A DNA stretch of 64,000 bases, from contig JAFDVS010000077.1 in NCBI GenBank assembly GCA_018268935.1, positions 62,001-126,000 on the forward strand, given 5' to 3'. The position numbers were made by a program, and so were the translations under genes. Positions 10,436-18,360 of the stretch are shown in pieces. Below the pieces are notes generated by a model. The model saw nothing but the letters and a program-made list of their open reading frames with translations. It ran no database searches and had not been told where the DNA came from. The DNA is from Acidobacteriota bacterium. Lineage in GTDB: Bacteria; Acidobacteriota; Terriglobia; Bryobacterales; Bryobacteraceae. Numbering within the stretch: the first letter of the stretch is position 1; every line of letters starts with the position of its first letter.

Positions 10436-11695
10436 ATGAGTGAGGCAAAGCCGTTCAGTATTTCCAAATGGGAGGTCTGGGAAGCGTACAAACGAGTAAA
10501 AGTGAATCAGGGAGCGGCAGGGGCCGATGAGCAGTCGATTGCGGATTTCGAAAGGGATCTGAAAGGAAACCTGTACAAGATCTGGAATCGGATGTCGTCG
10601 GGCAGTTACTTTCCGCCGCCGGTGCGGACGGTGAAAATACCGAAAGCAAATGGTGGGGAAAGGAAGCTGGGCATACCGACCGTATCGGATCGGATCGCGC
10701 AACAAGTGGTGAAGTCGAGATTGGAGTCGGTGGTGGATCCGCTGTTCCATCCGGATTCCTACGGGTATCGACCGGGGAAGTCGGCGCTGGATGCAGTGGG
10801 ACAAGCGCGGCAGCGATGCTGGCGTTTTGACTGGATTTTGGATCTGGACATCAAGGGCTTTTTCGACAACATTCGGCAAGATCTGCTGCTACGGGCGGTG
10901 AAGAAACACGCGAAAGAACAGTGGATGGTGCTCTACATCGAACGCTGGCTGAAAGCGCCAGTGCAAGAGGAGGACGGCCAGTTGATCCCGCGTGAGAAAG
11001 GCACGCCGCAAGGCGGAGTCATCAGCCCTCTGATAGCCAATCTGTTTCTGCATTATGCTTTTGATCGGTGGATGGCGAAACAATATCCGAAGTTGGTGTT
11101 TGAGCGTTTTGCCGACGATGCCATCGTGCATTGCAGAACGGAAAGGGAAGCCCTGGAGGTACGGGCGGCGATTGCCGCACGCCTGGAGGAATGTGGGCTG
11201 GAACTTCATCCGGAGAAGACGAAGGTAGTCTATTGCAAGGATGATGATCGGCGAGGGACCTACCCAAACGAGAAGTTCGATTTTCTCGGCTATACGTTTC
11301 GGCCGCGAAGATCGAAGAATCGGGAAGGAAAGTTCTTCATCAATTTCAGTCCGGCAGTTTCCGACAAGGCGGTGAAGAAGATCCGGGCGGAGATTCGAAG
11401 CTGGAGTCTGCATCTACGCAGTGACAAGACGATCGAAGATCTGTCGCGGATGTTCAACCCGATCATTCGAGGGTGGCTTCAGTATTACGGACGCTTTTAC
11501 CGGTCGGCGCTCTATCCGCCGATGCGGCAACTGGATCGATCTTTGGCCCGATGGGCCGAGCGGAAATACAAGAAGCTGCGCAGGCATTTGCGCAGGGCGA
11601 CGCATTGGGTCGCGCGTATCTCGAGACGTGATCCGAAATTGTGGGCGCACTGGCAGATGGGTGTGCGGCGAGGCTCCATGGCGGGAGCCGTATGA
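10436..11695 (+). CDS. ltrA: Group II intron reverse transcriptase/maturase
   Basis: This 419-residue intron-encoded protein lies in domain IV. The reverse-transcriptase domain shows GERKLGIPTVSDRIAQQVV, then YGYRPGKSALDAV, DLDIKGFFDNI, TPQGGVISPLIANLFLHY and the catalytic box RFADDAIVHC (FADD rather than the common YADD). The X/maturase thumb domain follows (FNPIIRGWLQYYGRFY). There is no HNH endonuclease domain, so retrohoming would have to use replication-fork primers, as in other endonuclease-less introns. The start at 10436 has GGGAGGAGCCG just upstream. The stop codon lies inside domain V. The protein helps splice its own intron RNA and reverse-transcribes it after insertion. It looks intact and is likely functional. 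Confidence 0.96.
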   Translation: MSEAKPFSISKWEVWEAYKRVKVNQGAAGADEQSIADFERDLKGNLYKIWNRMSSGSYFPPPVRTVKIPKANGGERKLGIPTVSDRIAQQVVKSRLESVVDPLFHPDSYGYRPGKSALDAVGQARQRCWRFDWILDLDIKGFFDNIRQDLLLRAVKKHAKEQWMVLYIERWLKAPVQEEDGQLIPREKGTPQGGVISPLIANLFLHYAFDRWMAKQYPKLVFERFADDAIVHCRTEREALEVRAAIAARLEECGLELHPEKTKVVYCKDDDRRGTYPNEKFDFLGYTFRPRRSKNREGKFFINFSPAVSDKAVKKIRAEIRSWSLHLRSDKTIEDLSRMFNPIIRGWLQYYGRFYRSALYPPMRQLDRSLARWAERKYKKLRRHLRRATHWVARISRRDPKLWAHWQMGVRRGSMAGAV

Positions 11696-11718
11696 GCTGA
11701 GAGGTTCAAGTACGGTTC
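11685..11718 (+). ncRNA. Group II intron domain V catalytic hairpin
   Basis: This is a 34-nt stem-loop GAGCCGTATGAG-CTGAGAGG-TTCAAGTACGGTTC with the AGC catalytic triad at 11686-11688 and the internal bulge typical of domain V. It overlaps the last codons of the maturase gene (stop at 11693-11695). Domain VI follows directly at about 11719-11757. Confidence 0.85.
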
Positions 11719-11758
11719 TGAGAGAGGCTCGAGGTGAGAATCCCCGGGCCTACTCACC

Positions 11759-12458
11759 GTGAACTTACGGTCATTGAGGCGGATCTCCTGCCCAAGCACT
11801 TGCGGATTGGAGCGGAACTCGCTCTCCCATAGGGCATCGCTTAACACCACCACCTGACCAGTACCCGGCCGCGCATCGTCTTCCTCCGCGATGAAGCGTC
11901 CCAATTGCGGCTGCACTCCGATTGTGGAGAAGTAGTTGCCTGTCACCAGGCCACACATGCGCCGCTGCTCGGTTGATGCGGTTACCAGGGCGGGAAACAC
12001 GAACGTCGCGCTCAATCGGGAAAACGTGGTGTTGCGGTCGCGGAGATCCAAATAGTCCAGGTAAGATGTGGTCTCCCGCTCCCCCGGCCCGCGGCTGAGC
12101 GATACCAGCGTGTCCGCGTCTTCTACCGCAAGCGGCCGAAATAGCAAGGCGTCTACCATGCTGAACAACGCCACATTCACTCCCACCCCGGCTCCAAACG
12201 TAAGAGCAATCAGTGCCATCACGCCAGGCGATTGCGCTATCTTCCGCCAGCCGTGGCGCACATCCTGCGAGATCGCCTGAACGTGAATACCTACGGCAGA
12301 CAATGCCAGATCAGGCAGGCGTGAATCCACGCGATCCACGCGCCATCACGCCGCTGCATCTCAGCAAAGGCGCGAGCCATTTCGTCCTCATAGTTTTCGC
12401 GAAAGTGCGCCGGGAGAAGATGCAATATCCATCGATACAATCGCTCATGCCACGACAT
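11759..12458 (-). pseudogene. ADOP/MacB-like permease, N-terminal part with frameshift
   Basis: The ATG at 12458 follows the padR stop with a 2-nt gap. It opens a frame giving MSWHERLYRWILHLLPAHF and onward to about IAWIHAC, which is the usual cytoplasmic N-terminus of PadR-linked ADOP permeases. That frame stops shortly after. The family sequence then continues in another frame from around 12320 (LALSAVGIHVQAISQDVRHGW, the first TM helix near LIALTFGAGVGVNVALFSMV, and the start of the MacB periplasmic domain) down to KFT at the intron junction. A net one-base frameshift therefore lies at about 12310-12345, near a GCCTGCCTG repeat. The intron at 11758 is a second, independent lesion. A sequencing error could explain the frameshift but not the intron. 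Confidence 0.8.
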
Positions 12459-12460
12459 GC

Positions 12461-12778
12461 TCACCCCCTCGCCGGCAGTATCTTCTTGCGTTGCGCCAGT
12501 TTCACCATCTGCTGCAAGCGGCCCGCTTCGGCGGAAAGAGCGGATCGGCCGTCTGCGCTCAGACGGTAGTACCGCCTCCGCTCGCCCTGTTCCTCTTCCG
12601 GACCGTCGCTCTCCTCAATCCATCCGCTCTCCAGCATGCGCTGCACGGCGCCGTACAACGTGCCGGGGCCCAGTTTCACTTGCCCCTCGGAGCGAACCTC
12701 AACCTCTCGCATGATGGCGTAACCGTGCCGGTCTCCATCGGCGAGGGCCATCAGAATGTGAAATTCAGAATTCGTCAT
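12461..12778 (-). CDS. PadR family transcriptional regulator
   Basis: This is a 105-residue winged-helix regulator if started at ATG 12778 (MTNSEFHILMALADGD); an in-frame upstream start at 12847 would add 23 residues unlike the family and would span the operator. It shows the PadR helix-turn-helix segments HGYAIMREVE, KLGPGTLYGAVQRMLESGWIEE and ERRRYYRLSADGRSAL. It lacks the long C-terminal helix domain of larger PadRs. In Acidobacteria such small PadRs sit directly upstream of an ADOP-type permease and repress it. Here the permease starts 2 nt after the PadR stop, but it is broken. The gene is intact, so it may now serve only itself or another target. Confidence 0.92.
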   Translation of the reverse strand: MTNSEFHILMALADGDRHGYAIMREVEVRSEGQVKLGPGTLYGAVQRMLESGWIEESDGPEEEQGERRRYYRLSADGRSALSAEAGRLQQMVKLAQRKKILPARG

Positions 12779-12791
12779 AGTCGGGCGCCGA

Positions 12792-12810
12792 TATATCGCC
12801 TGTCGATATA
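12792..12810. promoter_or_regulatory. Probable PadR operator, TATATCG-N5-CGATATA
   Basis: This is a perfect 7-bp inverted repeat (TATATCG at 12792-12798, CGATATA at 12804-12810) with a 5-nt spacer. It lies 14 nt upstream of the PadR start at 12778. PadR proteins bind AT-rich dyads of this size in their own promoters. A TTGACA on the minus strand at 12832-12837 could be the -35 element, with the operator covering the -10 and start-site region. Confidence 0.65.
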
Positions 12811-12847
12811 CTGGGGCTGCCTGACCCCGTTTGTCAAGTGAAATCAT

Positions 12848-14143
12848 TCACCGGTAGTCATTCTCGTCCAGCGAAACCCGTACCACTTTTTCATCGTTCC
12901 GCACCAGGATGTGCCGGTTAGCGAAGGCCGGGTGCGTCCACACTACCGCCTTTTTCTCTCGCCTGCCTCCCGCCGGCGACGTCGGTTCAATGATCGTCGT
13001 GCGGCTGATTTCCTCGTACCCGGAAGGCCGCAATCGAGCCAGAATCAGTTCTCCGCGGTCATTGAAAATCACCGTTCGATCTTCATGACGGATGAGCCAT
13101 GCCGATACGTTCCGGGTTCTCTCCACCGTGGCTGCCTGCGTTTCCCACACCCGTTCGCCCGTAGAGCGCTTCAGGCAGCGCAACTGCCCGAAACTGCACA
13201 CGCCATACACATAATCGCCATCAATCACCGGCTGGCTCATCAAAGTATGCAACTTGTCGCTCTTCACTTCATTGCCCTCGACACTTCGCCACAATAACTC
13301 GGGCGCGCCGTCGCCAAGCCGGAGCATCCGTGCCCCATCAAAAAAGCCAGACACCAGCAGATGCGGCGCCGCCCACGCAGGCGTTGCAATCGGCGTGTTC
13401 ATGCGAATCCGGAATGGATGGGACCAAAGCTGTTTGCCCGTGCCCGGATCCAGGGCGTCGATCGCCCCGGCATGCCACACAATCAACTGAGGGCGAGGAT
13501 TCGCAATCAATAGAGGCTGCGAATACCCCGGCTCGGAATCCTCCGCTGAAAGCGCCTTCCACACCACTCGCCCCGTGGTCTTCTCAAACGCAGTCACCTT
13601 CGCACCTCCCTTGCCCGCCGTTACTGCGATCAGCAAGTCTTCGTACACAATCGGAGCGTTCGATGTTCCCCATCCTGGAATGACGGCCCCAAAATCCCGC
13701 ACAAAATCCGATGACCATAACTCTTTCCCATCAGCGGCACGCAGACAGTACAACGCCCCCATTGCACCCAACACATAAACCCGATCGCCATCCACCGTGG
13801 GAGTAGCCCGCGGTCCGTTGTGGTAATCGAGCCCGCGATAATCCGCGCTCCACGATTTCGTCCACAGCGTGCGCCCCGTCGTCTCATCAATGGCGAGCAC
13901 CCGCTCCGTGACGGCGGTGCCTGCGCCCTTTTCGTGGTCCATCACAAATACGCGCCCACGCGACACGGCCGGTCCCGAGTATCCCGCGCGAACCGGCGTG
14001 CTCCATTTCACTTTCAGCCCCTGTGCGGGGAACGCTCGCAGCACTCGCGTCTCGCTCCACACGCCTTGCCGCCCCGCCCCGCGCCACTCCGGCCAGTCGG
14101 CAGCCTGCATGACAAAAGACAGAAATAGAATGATTGCCGGCAT
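12848..14143 (-). CDS. Exported PQQ-like beta-propeller protein
   Basis: This 431-residue protein starts at ATG 14143 (MPAIILFLSFVMQAADWPEW) with a cleavable signal peptide. It contains repeated PQQ-enzyme-like propeller blades, seen as GRTLWTKSW, GKELWSSDF, GRVVWKALS, GKQLWSHPF and GERVWETQA, evenly spaced across residues 90-370. The quinoprotein dehydrogenase metal and cofactor ligands are not evident, so it is probably a scaffold or a non-enzymatic propeller of the type found in acidobacterial and planctomycete secretomes. The frame is open much further upstream, but that extension runs antisense to the riboswitch and cobQ and lacks a signal peptide, so I reject it. It is divergent from the cobalamin operon. 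Confidence 0.88.
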   Translation of the reverse strand: MPAIILFLSFVMQAADWPEWRGAGRQGVWSETRVLRAFPAQGLKVKWSTPVRAGYSGPAVSRGRVFVMDHEKGAGTAVTERVLAIDETTGRTLWTKSWSADYRGLDYHNGPRATPTVDGDRVYVLGAMGALYCLRAADGKELWSSDFVRDFGAVIPGWGTSNAPIVYEDLLIAVTAGKGGAKVTAFEKTTGRVVWKALSAEDSEPGYSQPLLIANPRPQLIVWHAGAIDALDPGTGKQLWSHPFRIRMNTPIATPAWAAPHLLVSGFFDGARMLRLGDGAPELLWRSVEGNEVKSDKLHTLMSQPVIDGDYVYGVCSFGQLRCLKRSTGERVWETQAATVERTRNVSAWLIRHEDRTVIFNDRGELILARLRPSGYEEISRTTIIEPTSPAGGRREKKAVVWTHPAFANRHILVRNDEKVVRVSLDENDYR

Positions 14144-14164
14144 CGCTGTGGTATCGTTGTTACT

Positions 14165-14360
14165 TCCAAGGTACGCCTTTCCTGGTGGAAGGCGTTGAAA
14201 AGGGAATCCGGTAAGAAGTTCGTTTGGAAGAAGCCGGAACTGCCCCGCAGCGGTAAAGGGAACGAACGTTGCTATCCGACACTGGCCATACAAGCCGGGA
14301 AGTCGCAACCAGTAGGCAGCCCTTAAGTCCGAAGACCTGCCTGGGAACAGCCACCAAGGC
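14165..14360 (+). ncRNA. Cobalamin riboswitch (AdoCbl-type)
   Basis: The conserved core is clear: GAAAAGGGAATCCGGT near 14194-14211, GAAGCCGGAACTGCCCC, CGCAGCGGTAA, a GAACGAACG segment, and the B12-box region AAGTCCGAAGACCTGCC near 14326-14342. In the expression platform CAGCC (14348-14352) can pair either with the adjacent GGCTG (14358-14362) or with a second GGCTG (14387-14391) that abuts the GGAGG Shine-Dalgarno of cobQ. This suggests translational control: bound cobalamin would favour the form that hides the ribosome-binding site. Which pairing goes with ligand is inference. It controls the cobQ-btuFDC operon. Confidence 0.93.
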
Positions 14361-14398
14361 TGAATTCGCTTCGCTCTCGCCGGGAGGGCTGGAGGTGT

Positions 14399-15787
14399 AT
14401 GACGCGGGCTTTGTTTGTCGGAGGTACCGCATCCCATGTGGGAAAAAGCTGGTTCACCGCGGCCCTCTGTCGCTGGCTCTACCTGCGCGGCGTCCGCGTG
14501 GCTCCGTTCAAAGCCCAGAACATGTCGAACAACTCTTACCCCTGCATCGAAGGAGGCGAGATTGGCCGGTCCCAAGCCATGCAGGCCGAAGCGTGCAACC
14601 TGCCGCCGATGGCTGACATGAACCCGGTATTGCTCAAGCCGGAATCCGCAAATGGTTGCCAGGTAGTGGTAAGCGGCCGCGTGTGGCGATCGGTTCCTGC
14701 CGAGCGATATCAGGACCACAGTACGACCCTGATGCACAAAGCTCACCAAGCATATCAGCGTATTTCCGCCCAGTTCGATTGCATGGTGTGCGAAGGTGCC
14801 GGCGGCGTGGCCGAAGTCAACCTCATGGATCGTGACATCACCAATCTCCGTTTCGCCGAACGCATTGGCGCACGCACGGTGCTTGTTGCCGACATCGAGC
14901 GTGGTGGAGTCTTCGCAGCCCTTGTCGGAACCATGCAACTGCTTCCTCCCCGCCACCGGGCACTCGTGCGTGCCTTCGCCGTGAACCGCTTCCACGGCAA
15001 TGCCCGATTATTCGATGACGGAGTCCGCTTCCTCGAGAATCGCCTCGGTATCCCCTGCCTGGGAGTCTTCCCATTCACCCGCGACATCACGCTCGATGAC
15101 GAAGACTGCCTGTCCATCGGCCCCGGTGACGATTACGCGGATACGGCTGCCATCCGCTTCCCGCGCATCTCCAACTTCACCGATCTTCGCGCATTGCCCG
15201 CCGTCGCCTGGATCTCGAAGCCTGTCTCGCGTCAATACAAAACCGTCATCCTGCCCGGAACCAAGAACACCATCGCCGATCTGCTGTGGATGCGTGAGCA
15301 GAATCTGGACTACTGGATCCATTCCCAGCACGCCGGTGGCGCACGCATCGTCGGCATCTGCGGAGGCTATCAGATGTTGGGCGAATCCATCGAAGACCCC
15401 GATGCTGTCGAGTCTCAACATGGCCGCGCCGATGGCCTCGGTCTGCTCCCCGTGCGCACGGTTCTTCAACCCGATAAGATCACGCGTGTCCTCGAAGCCA
15501 CTACGCCCGGTGGCGCGTCCTTCCGAGCCTACGAGATTCATATGGGACGTACCACCACCAACGGTGGGGCCCCCTTCGCCTCTATCGAAGACGGCCAACC
15601 CGATGGCTGCCGCGACGGCAATGTCATGGGCACCTATCTGCACGGTGCGCTGGAAAGCCCCGCGGTGCTGAAGGAAATGCTCGATATTGAAGCGTGCGCC
15701 ATTGACAAATCCGCGATGTATGACAAGCTGGCCGAATGGCTGGAACAACACGCCCGCAAAGACGTTCTGGAGGGTTTGGCGGCATGA
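14399..15787 (+). CDS. cobQ: Cobyric acid synthase
   Basis: This enzyme (also called CbiP) uses ATP and glutamine to amidate adenosylcobyrinic a,c-diamide at side chains b, d, e and g, giving cobyric acid. The 462-residue protein has the N-terminal dethiobiotin-synthetase-like ATPase domain (GGTASHVGKSW, residues 8-18; APFKAQNMSNNSY) and the C-terminal class I-type glutaminase domain with the nucleophile Cys321 in GICGGYQMLG and His415 in TYLHG. It is slightly shorter than most homologues (about 480-500). It starts 4 nt after a GGAGG ribosome-binding site under the cobalamin riboswitch, and its stop overlaps btuF by 4 nt. No other corrin-ring genes are in the window, so whether it serves de novo synthesis or salvage cannot be said. 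Confidence 0.95.
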   Translation: MTRALFVGGTASHVGKSWFTAALCRWLYLRGVRVAPFKAQNMSNNSYPCIEGGEIGRSQAMQAEACNLPPMADMNPVLLKPESANGCQVVVSGRVWRSVPAERYQDHSTTLMHKAHQAYQRISAQFDCMVCEGAGGVAEVNLMDRDITNLRFAERIGARTVLVADIERGGVFAALVGTMQLLPPRHRALVRAFAVNRFHGNARLFDDGVRFLENRLGIPCLGVFPFTRDITLDDEDCLSIGPGDDYADTAAIRFPRISNFTDLRALPAVAWISKPVSRQYKTVILPGTKNTIADLLWMREQNLDYWIHSQHAGGARIVGICGGYQMLGESIEDPDAVESQHGRADGLGLLPVRTVLQPDKITRVLEATTPGGASFRAYEIHMGRTTTNGGAPFASIEDGQPDGCRDGNVMGTYLHGALESPAVLKEMLDIEACAIDKSAMYDKLAEWLEQHARKDVLEGLAA

Positions 15788-16623
15788 AGCTGTTCGCGAT
15801 CCTCTTGGCCATCACGTCCTGGGCTGCTGCTCCGCAACGCATAGTCTCCACCGCGCCCAGCTTCACGGAAACCGTTTATGCCATGGGTGCCGGCAATCGC
15901 CTCGTCGCCGTTTCCGACTATTGCCACTACCCTTCGGCAGTGAACAAACTTCCACGCATTGGCAGCTATCTCAAGCCGAACGTCGAAGTGATCACTCGCA
16001 TGAAGCCCGACCTCGTTCTCATCCACTCCGAACAAGGCCACCTTGTGCGGCAGTTCGCAAGCCTCGGCATTCGCACTCTCGCCCTTCGCAATACCAATCT
16101 CGAAGAGACGCTCCAATCCATGCGCCAGATCGGCCAGGCCCTGGAAATGAAAGACGCAGGCATTCAGCTTGAGCAAAGCATCCGCGCGCGTCTTGCCGCG
16201 CTCGAAAAGCGCACACAGGGGAAGCGTACGGGGACGCTGCTCTTCTTGGTCGGCCGCAACCCTGGACGCCTCGATGGCATGATCGCCGTCGGCCGCGGTT
16301 CCTTCCTCAACGAATTGATCCGCATCGCCGGAGGCCGTAACATTCTCCACGATTCCCCCGTCACTTACCCGCAAATCTCCATCGAGACCGTGATTCGTCT
16401 CGACCCCGACGTCATCGTCGACATGGGTGATATGTCCGAAACAACCTCCGTCACTCCCGAACAGAAGGTCGCGGTGGAGCGCATGTGGAAAGCGCAGAAA
16501 GCCGTCCGCGCGGCCACGCAGAACCGTATCTTCGCCGTAGCCGCGGACATCTTCGTCGTTCCTGGCCCCCGCGTGATCGACGCGGCTGAAGCCTTCGCCC
16601 GCATGCTGGAGGGCGCCCGATGA
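15784..16623 (+). CDS. btuF: Cobalamin ABC transporter substrate-binding protein
   Basis: This 279-residue protein starts with a signal peptide (MKLFAILLAITSWAAA). A two-lobe periplasmic binding fold of the BtuF/FecB type follows, with RIVSTAPSFTETVYAMGAG at residues 18-36, VAVSDYCHYP, and later LDPDVIVDMGDMS and NRIFAVAADIFVVPGPRV. The ATG overlaps the cobQ stop (ATGA) and its own stop overlaps btuD, so the genes are translationally coupled. The riboswitch context makes cobalamin or a cobinamide the likely ligand rather than iron-siderophore. No lipobox is seen, so it should be soluble in the periplasm. Confidence 0.9.
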   Translation: MKLFAILLAITSWAAAPQRIVSTAPSFTETVYAMGAGNRLVAVSDYCHYPSAVNKLPRIGSYLKPNVEVITRMKPDLVLIHSEQGHLVRQFASLGIRTLALRNTNLEETLQSMRQIGQALEMKDAGIQLEQSIRARLAALEKRTQGKRTGTLLFLVGRNPGRLDGMIAVGRGSFLNELIRIAGGRNILHDSPVTYPQISIETVIRLDPDVIVDMGDMSETTSVTPEQKVAVERMWKAQKAVRAATQNRIFAVAADIFVVPGPRVIDAAEAFARMLEGAR

Positions 16624-17390
16624 GCATCCTGCGCGTGGAACACTTGAGCTACCGCTACGGTCAGGCCGAGCCCGTTCTTCGCGGCGTCTCCACTGCAGTC
16701 AGCAACCCGGAAGTGATCGCCATTGTCGGCCCCAACGGGGCAGGGAAGTCCACACTGCTCGATCTGATTGCCGGACAGAAAACTCCATGGCAAGGCAGGT
16801 GCTTCGTCCAGAACAAGCAACTCAATACGCTTCGGCGCGATGAACTGTGCCGCCTGGTCGCGCATGTCCCGCAGCACGTGCCCCGCGATGTTCCCTTCAC
16901 CGTGGAAGAGGTGGTGCTCACCGGGCGCATCCCCTATGGCGTTGGTCTGTATGAAAGCGACGAAGATCACCAGCATATGGAGCAGGCTCTGCGCCGTGCG
17001 CGCCTCGAAGCCTTCCGCCACCGGCGTTTCCTTTCCTTGAGCGGCGGTGAACAGCAGCGTGTGCTTCTTGCTGCCGCGCTCTGCCAGCAGGCGCCTGTGT
17101 TGTTGCTCGATGAGCCCAGCGCGCATCTCGATCCGGAGAATCAGGCGCTGCTGTGGGAACTCTTCGCTGAACTCAAATCCAGCGGCCACCTCATTGTCGT
17201 CGTCACGCATCATCTGGCCCTGGCGGCCCAGAACAGCGATCGCATCTGGCTCCTCGACAAGGGCCAGCTCGTGGCCGATGGTGCTCCTTGCGACGCCCTT
17301 GATCCGGCCCGGCTCCACGACGTGTTTCACGTGCCGTTCTACTGGCACACCTCAACGGAAGGGCGTGTGTTTCTGACCTATGGCCGCTGA
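16620..17390 (+). CDS. btuD: Cobalamin ABC transporter ATP-binding protein
   Basis: This 256-residue ATPase has Walker A GPNGAGKST at residues 37-45, the Q-loop region VAHVPQHVPRDVPF, the signature LSGGEQQ at residues 140-146, Walker B PVLLLDEPSAHLD, and the H-loop VVVTHH. These features and the length fit the FecE/BtuD subfamily. It would energise import through the BtuC-like permease downstream. The start overlaps btuF by 4 nt and its end overlaps btuC by 11 nt. Confidence 0.93.
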   Translation: MSILRVEHLSYRYGQAEPVLRGVSTAVSNPEVIAIVGPNGAGKSTLLDLIAGQKTPWQGRCFVQNKQLNTLRRDELCRLVAHVPQHVPRDVPFTVEEVVLTGRIPYGVGLYESDEDHQHMEQALRRARLEAFRHRRFLSLSGGEQQRVLLAAALCQQAPVLLLDEPSAHLDPENQALLWELFAELKSSGHLIVVVTHHLALAAQNSDRIWLLDKGQLVADGAPCDALDPARLHDVFHVPFYWHTSTEGRVFLTYGR

Positions 17391-18360
17391 GCTCCGCAGG
17401 CACGCCACTTCGGTGATGGCGCTCTCCGTGTTTGCCGCGTTGCTCACTGCTATCATCTGCCCCTTTCTCGGGGGCACCGGCATGGATTATGCCAAGCTGT
17501 TCCGGCAGGAAGCACCGGACTGGAACATTTTTCTCAATCTTCGTATTCCCCGTACGCTGCTCGCACTTCTCACCGGCGCAGCGCTCTCCGGTGCCGGAGC
17601 AATGTTTCAAGCTCTTCTTCGCGACGCCCTCGCTACACCTTCCAGCCTTGGTGTGACGGCAGCGGCATCACTCGGTGCTGTCTCCGCAATCGCCCTCGTT
17701 CCCGGCGACACTTTAGGATTCCCCGTTGTCTGGGTCGCCGCGCTCTGTGGATCGGCACTCGTCATCGCGCTGGTATCCGCACTAAGCCAGGCCCGCCGCT
17801 TTTCTTCCTTCACGCTGCTGCTCACCGGCATCGCCATCAACGGCATCTGTACCGCAATCATCCTGCTGCTGCACAGCATGGCGGGCATTACCCGTAGCTT
17901 CCAGATCACCCACTGGCTCATGGGAGGCATCGATGCCGTCGAATACCCGGTGCTTGCTGCGCTCGCCTTGGCTATAGTGCCCGCCTCCATCTGGATGCTT
18001 CGCATGGCCCGCATCTGGAACGTAATTTCCTACGGCGACACTTGGGCCATTGGCCGCGGTGTCGATTCCCGCAACATCACCTGGAAAGGCTTCGTCGTCG
18101 GCACAATTCTCGTTGGCACAACCACGGCTGTCACCGGCCCCATCGCCTTCGTCGGCCTCATTGTGCCGCACTTGCTCCGCCGCGTTGTCGGACCCGACTA
18201 CCGTCTCCTCCTGCCTGCGTCCATCTTCGGAGGAGGCGCATTTCTCATCGTCTGCGACACCATCTCGCGCACGCTGCTGGCCCCCGTCGAGGTTCCAGTC
18301 GGTGTCACTACCGCCCTGCTCGGCGGGCCCTTTTTCGTTTGGCTCCTCTGGTCGCGTTAG
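17380..18360 (+). CDS. btuC: Cobalamin ABC transporter permease (FecCD family)
   Basis: This 326-residue inner-membrane permease has about nine to ten predicted helices. Family motifs include LRIPRTLLALLTGAALSGAG at residues 54-73, FQALLRDALATPSSLGVTA, and VTGPIAFVGLIVPHLLRRVVG near residue 250, the region that contacts the ATPase. It belongs to the BtuC/FecD family. Position and overlap with btuD and the upstream riboswitch assign it to cobalamin uptake. It is convergent with the GH97 gene, overlapping it by 4 nt. Confidence 0.92.
   Translation: MAAELRRHATSVMALSVFAALLTAIICPFLGGTGMDYAKLFRQEAPDWNIFLNLRIPRTLLALLTGAALSGAGAMFQALLRDALATPSSLGVTAAASLGAVSAIALVPGDTLGFPVVWVAALCGSALVIALVSALSQARRFSSFTLLLTGIAINGICTAIILLLHSMAGITRSFQITHWLMGGIDAVEYPVLAALALAIVPASIWMLRMARIWNVISYGDTWAIGRGVDSRNITWKGFVVGTILVGTTTAVTGPIAFVGLIVPHLLRRVVGPDYRLLLPASIFGGGAFLIVCDTISRTLLAPVEVPVGVTTALLGGPFFVWLLWSR

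Larger units (their letters stand above)
9893..11758 (+). mobile_element. Group II intron with reverse transcriptase/maturase
   Basis: The 5' end has the canonical GTGCG (9893-9897, GTGCGCCACGAG). About 540 nt of GC-rich structured RNA (domains I-III) follow before the maturase gene. Domain V is a clear 34-nt hairpin at 11685-11718 (GAGCCGTATGAG ... GTACGGTTC) holding the catalytic AGC. A domain VI stem follows with an unpaired A at 11752, seven nt from the 3' end. The boundaries come from the host gene: removing 1866 nt restores an ADOP permease reading frame exactly. The 3' end (CTCACC) does not give the usual terminal AY under this cut, so the 3' boundary could be off by a base. The element sits in the opposite orientation to the host gene. 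Confidence 0.9.

Noticed and set aside
14144..14995. Long upstream extension of the minus-strand PQQ-propeller frame
   Set aside because: It runs antisense to the cobalamin riboswitch and cobQ, shows no signal peptide or domain, and a clear signal peptide starts at 14143.
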